Part shown: positions 31,418-33,363 of the stretch, piece after piece | Layout of the letters: every line of letters starts with the position of its first letter | How positions within the stretch are numbered: the first letter of the stretch is position 1 | DNA from: an uncultured Tessaracoccus sp. | Lineage (GTDB): Bacteria; Actinomycetota; Actinomycetes; Propionibacteriales; Propionibacteriaceae | Direction: 5' to 3' | NCBI RefSeq assembly: GCF_943914565.1 | Contig: NZ_CALUCN010000022.1 | Coordinates: 1-33,363, forward strand | Length of the DNA: 33,363 nucleotides | The notes under the pieces: model-generated | Seen by the model: only the letters and a program-made list of their open reading frames with translations | Told to the model about the DNA's origin: nothing | The model's database searches: none | Made by a program: the position numbers and the translations under genes

Positions 31418-32016
31418 GTCTGCAACCCGACGACGTCGTCTGGGTCTTCGACGGCCGCAAGGGCATCCGCTCGATGATGAAGGACCTGGTCGGCGGGTAC
31501 CTCGTCTCGATCCAGGCGCTCATGCCGCCCAGCGCGCTCGGCAACTTCCCCGACCCGTTCTCGGCGATGGCCGCCGACGAGGAGTTCCGCGCGCTCGACC
31601 ACGTGCGCGGGGTGCGCCTCGAGCGGTTGTTCCCCCGGCCCGTCGCCGAGGAACTCGACGAGGACGCCGGCGCGTTCGAGGGGATCGTGCGCAGTCGCGC
31701 GACGGCGCTGCACGGCCACGCCCACGTCGTGCTGGCGGAGTTGAGCGGCACGCGGGATCTCGTCGCGGTGCGCGAGGAGCACGTGCAGGCCTGGTTGCAG
31801 ACCTTCGGGGCGCTCCGTGCTGCGCTGCACGCGGACCTCGCCGGGACCGCCCGGCCCGACGCGGAGCCGACCCGGGAGCAGATCGACGCCGAGCCGGCGC
31901 TCGCGGCGGTGCTCGACTGGTTGGCGTTCAACATCGAGGAGCTGCTGGAGACGCGCAGGGTCTGCGTCGAGACCGGCACCGGGCTCGACGTGAGCGAACT
32001 GGAGGAGTGGGAGTGA
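31414..32016 (+). CDS. DUF2017 family protein
   Basis: This 200-residue actinobacterial protein nearly always follows clpS, as I recall. It begins SLQPDDVVWVFDG, contains LERLFPRPVAE, then a helical second half with VREEHVQAWLQTFGALR and DWLAFNIEELLETR. It has no membrane segment. The GTG start overlaps the clpS stop (GTGA). The end overlaps murI. The conserved position suggests a link to ClpS-mediated proteolysis, but I know of no demonstrated function. Confidence 0.87.
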   Translation: MSLQPDDVVWVFDGRKGIRSMMKDLVGGYLVSIQALMPPSALGNFPDPFSAMAADEEFRALDHVRGVRLERLFPRPVAEELDEDAGAFEGIVRSRATALHGHAHVVLAELSGTRDLVAVREEHVQAWLQTFGALRAALHADLAGTARPDAEPTREQIDAEPALAAVLDWLAFNIEELLETRRVCVETGTGLDVSELEEWE

Positions 32017-32813
32017 GCATCGACCGACCGATCGGGGTCTTCGACTCAGGGTTCGGCGGGCTCACCGTCGTGCGCTCACTCGTCGAGCAGCTGCCGAACG
32101 AGGACCTCCTCTACCTGGGTGACACCGCGCGCGCCCCCTACGGGCCCCGGCCGCTCGCCGAGGTGCGGCGCTACGCGTTGCAGGGGCTCGACTTCCTCAT
32201 GGACCACGACGTCAAGGCGCTCGTGATCGCCTGCAACTCGGCCTCGTCGGCCGCGCTGCGCGACGCCCGGGAACGGTACCCGGTGCCGGTCACCGAGGTG
32301 GTGCTCCCCGCGGCATCCCGTGCCGTGAGCGCCACCCGCAACGGGCAGGTCGGCGTGATCGCGACGCAGGCCACGATCGCGTCGGGTGCCTACGACGAGG
32401 CGTTCGCCGTCGCGCAGCACATCCGGCTCACGAAGCAGGCGACGCCGAGGTTCGTCGAGTTCGTCGAGGCGGGCATCACCGGCGGCGACGAACTGCTCGC
32501 CGTCGCGGAGGACTACCTCCGGCCCATCCGTGAGGCGCGCTGCGACACACTCATCCTCGGATGCACGCACTACCCCCTCCTGCAGGGCGTGATCTCGTTC
32601 GTGCTCGGCAACTCGGTCACACTGCTGTCGAGCTCCGAGGCGTGCGCGCAGTCGACGTACGCGCGCCTCACGCAGCTGTCGCTGCTTCGGCACCAGCCCC
32701 GCGAGGCGACGCGCCGCTTCTTCACCACCGGCGACGCCACGGACTTCCAGGGCATCGGACGCAGAATGGTGGGAGGATTCATGACGAGCGCGACCACCGT
32801 CGAGCTCGACTGA
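32013..32813 (+). CDS. murI: Glutamate racemase
   Basis: MurI makes D-glutamate for peptidoglycan. The 266-residue enzyme has IGVFDSGFGGLTV (7-19), PYGPR (43-47), the first catalytic cysteine C74 in CNSAS (usually CNTAS), and the second, C184, in GCTHYPLL. I chose GTG 32013 because GGAGGA (32001-32006) lies 6 bases upstream; the in-frame GTG at 32007 overlaps that site. The start overlaps the DUF2017 stop. It is the last large gene of the clpS operon. Confidence 0.96.
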   Translation: MSIDRPIGVFDSGFGGLTVVRSLVEQLPNEDLLYLGDTARAPYGPRPLAEVRRYALQGLDFLMDHDVKALVIACNSASSAALRDARERYPVPVTEVVLPAASRAVSATRNGQVGVIATQATIASGAYDEAFAVAQHIRLTKQATPRFVEFVEAGITGGDELLAVAEDYLRPIREARCDTLILGCTHYPLLQGVISFVLGNSVTLLSSSEACAQSTYARLTQLSLLRHQPREATRRFFTTGDATDFQGIGRRMVGGFMTSATTVELD

Positions 32814-32824
32814 GAGGAGTCACC

Positions 32825-32944
32825 ATGTGCAGGCGTGTCACCTGTGAGCGTTGTGGGAAGCCGACGTGGGCCGGCTGCGGCGAGCACATCGAGGAGGCGC
32901 TCGCCGGCGTGCCGGAGCCCGAGCGCTGCCACTGCCCGCGCTGA
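32825..32944 (+). CDS. 39-residue Cys-rich zinc-finger-like protein
   Basis: This very small protein has six cysteines (2, 7, 10, 18, 35, 37) and two histidines (21, 36), with CERCGKPTWAGCGEH (7-21) as its core. Similar tiny proteins with a CGKPTWAGCG core are, as I recall, widespread in bacteria. GAGAGGAG lies just upstream of ATG 32825, and the gene follows murI by 11 bases, so it is probably in the same operon. It would bind zinc or another metal; the role is unknown. Confidence 0.82.
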   Translation: MCRRVTCERCGKPTWAGCGEHIEEALAGVPEPERCHCPR

Positions 32945-33363
32945 ATGGGTCCCGCAGGGGCCAGATGTACTGATCAGGGAGAGTGATCGAACGGTCGCGT
33001 CCCTTGTGGTGCGGGCCCGGCTCGTCGAATGCGGCGACGGCACTGCAAGGACGGACGCGCACGGTTTCGTCCCCGCGTGGCTGGTTCGCCCGCTGTTCGG
33101 GGGTGAGTTTGCATCGCGGGGAGGGATTCGTGCGGAACCCCGGCTGCACTCGGGGTGGGGCCCCTGTCCATGCTCGCGGGAACTCGCTTCGCGCACTTGG
33201 TGCGCTACTCGATCATCTTGGGCGCGGGCAGCACTGTTGCCCCGCGGGCCTGGGGCCGGCGGGGGAAGCGCTGATTTGAGGGGCGGGAACGGTGGGGTGT
33301 CCGGGCGTGGGGGGTGTCCCTATGTTGTGTGTCAAGCCGCGATTGGGGCCGGGTCGGGTGTGT
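32945..33363. other. Non-coding end of window with inverted-repeat element copy B
   Basis: No gene is supported in these 419 bases. Landmarks are GTGATCG (32983-32989), CTCGTCGA (33021-33028), the core (33057-33134), GCGGGA (33176-33181) and CTCGATCATC (33208-33217). GCGGGA and CTCGATCATC lie 42 and 74 bases after the core end, against 41 and 73 in copy A. TATGTT (33321-33326) could be a -10 for a gene beyond the window, but nothing in view supports that. Confidence 0.75.
33057..33134. repeat. Degenerate inverted repeat, element copy B
   Basis: The left arm (33057-33077) is identical to that of copy A, while the right arm (33115-33134) has drifted: four of the eleven A/B differences lie in it. 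The 78-base core aligns with 5233-5310 without gaps. Loss of pairing on one side suggests an old, decaying copy. Confidence 0.88.

Noticed and set aside
33321..33363. TATGTT as a leaderless -10 for a gene at the window's right edge
   Set aside because: No start codon lies 6-8 bases downstream, and the window ends before any frame can be judged.

Overview
The window comes from a high-GC actinobacterium. The evidence is a WhiB regulator, DUF3039 and DUF3499 proteins, LytR-CpsA-Psr proteins, an EspC/YbaB type VII secretion-like cassette, and gene order that I recall from mycobacteria: birA-PH-purK-purE, LCP-GT-TIGR03089-manC-whiB-DUF3499-manB, and pncB/clpS/DUF2017. Propionibacteriales is my best guess for the order, and it is only a guess. 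Nearly every base is coding. I see no tRNA, rRNA, CRISPR array or insertion sequence.

Layout. 1-294 holds two copies of a 187-bp-spaced repeat. 295-3286 carries birA, a PH-domain membrane protein, purK and purE. 3355-5028 (minus) is a DUF3352 membrane protein. 5029-5493 is non-coding and holds copy A of a large inverted-repeat element. 5494-9268 has two divergent LCP ligases and a GT2 glycosyltransferase. 9281-18703 is the rest of a cell-envelope block: TIGR03089, manC, a small membrane protein, whiB, a 988-residue glycosyltransferase/membrane protein, DUF5719, a metallopeptidase-family protein, DUF3499 and manB. 18714-21808 holds a Trm112-like protein, a SIS-like protein, aroQ and sahH. 21839-26181 holds DUF3039, a tail-anchored Ser/Thr kinase, an RDD protein and malQ. 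26186-29712 is an accessory cassette. 29731-32944 holds pncB, clpS, DUF2017, murI and a 39-residue Cys-rich protein. 32945-33363 is non-coding and holds copy B of the inverted-repeat element.

How the genes work together. manB and manC convert mannose-6-P to mannose-1-P and then GDP-mannose, which can feed the two glycosyltransferases. The two LCP proteins would attach finished glycopolymer to the wall, and WhiB may tie this to division. murI supplies D-glutamate for peptidoglycan. purK/purE, pncB, sahH, aroQ, birA and malQ are housekeeping metabolism.

The most novel-looking part is 26186-29712: two YbaB/EbfC-like proteins divergent from an EspC-like small secreted protein, a 482-residue WXG-containing putative type VII effector, and a DcrB/LpqN-like small protein. 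No secretion machinery gene is in the window. The clearest window-wide signal is promoter architecture: 21 genes have a TANNNT-like -10 hexamer ending 6-8 bases before the start codon, which implies leaderless mRNAs. In four of them the -10 begins with the stop codon of the upstream gene.
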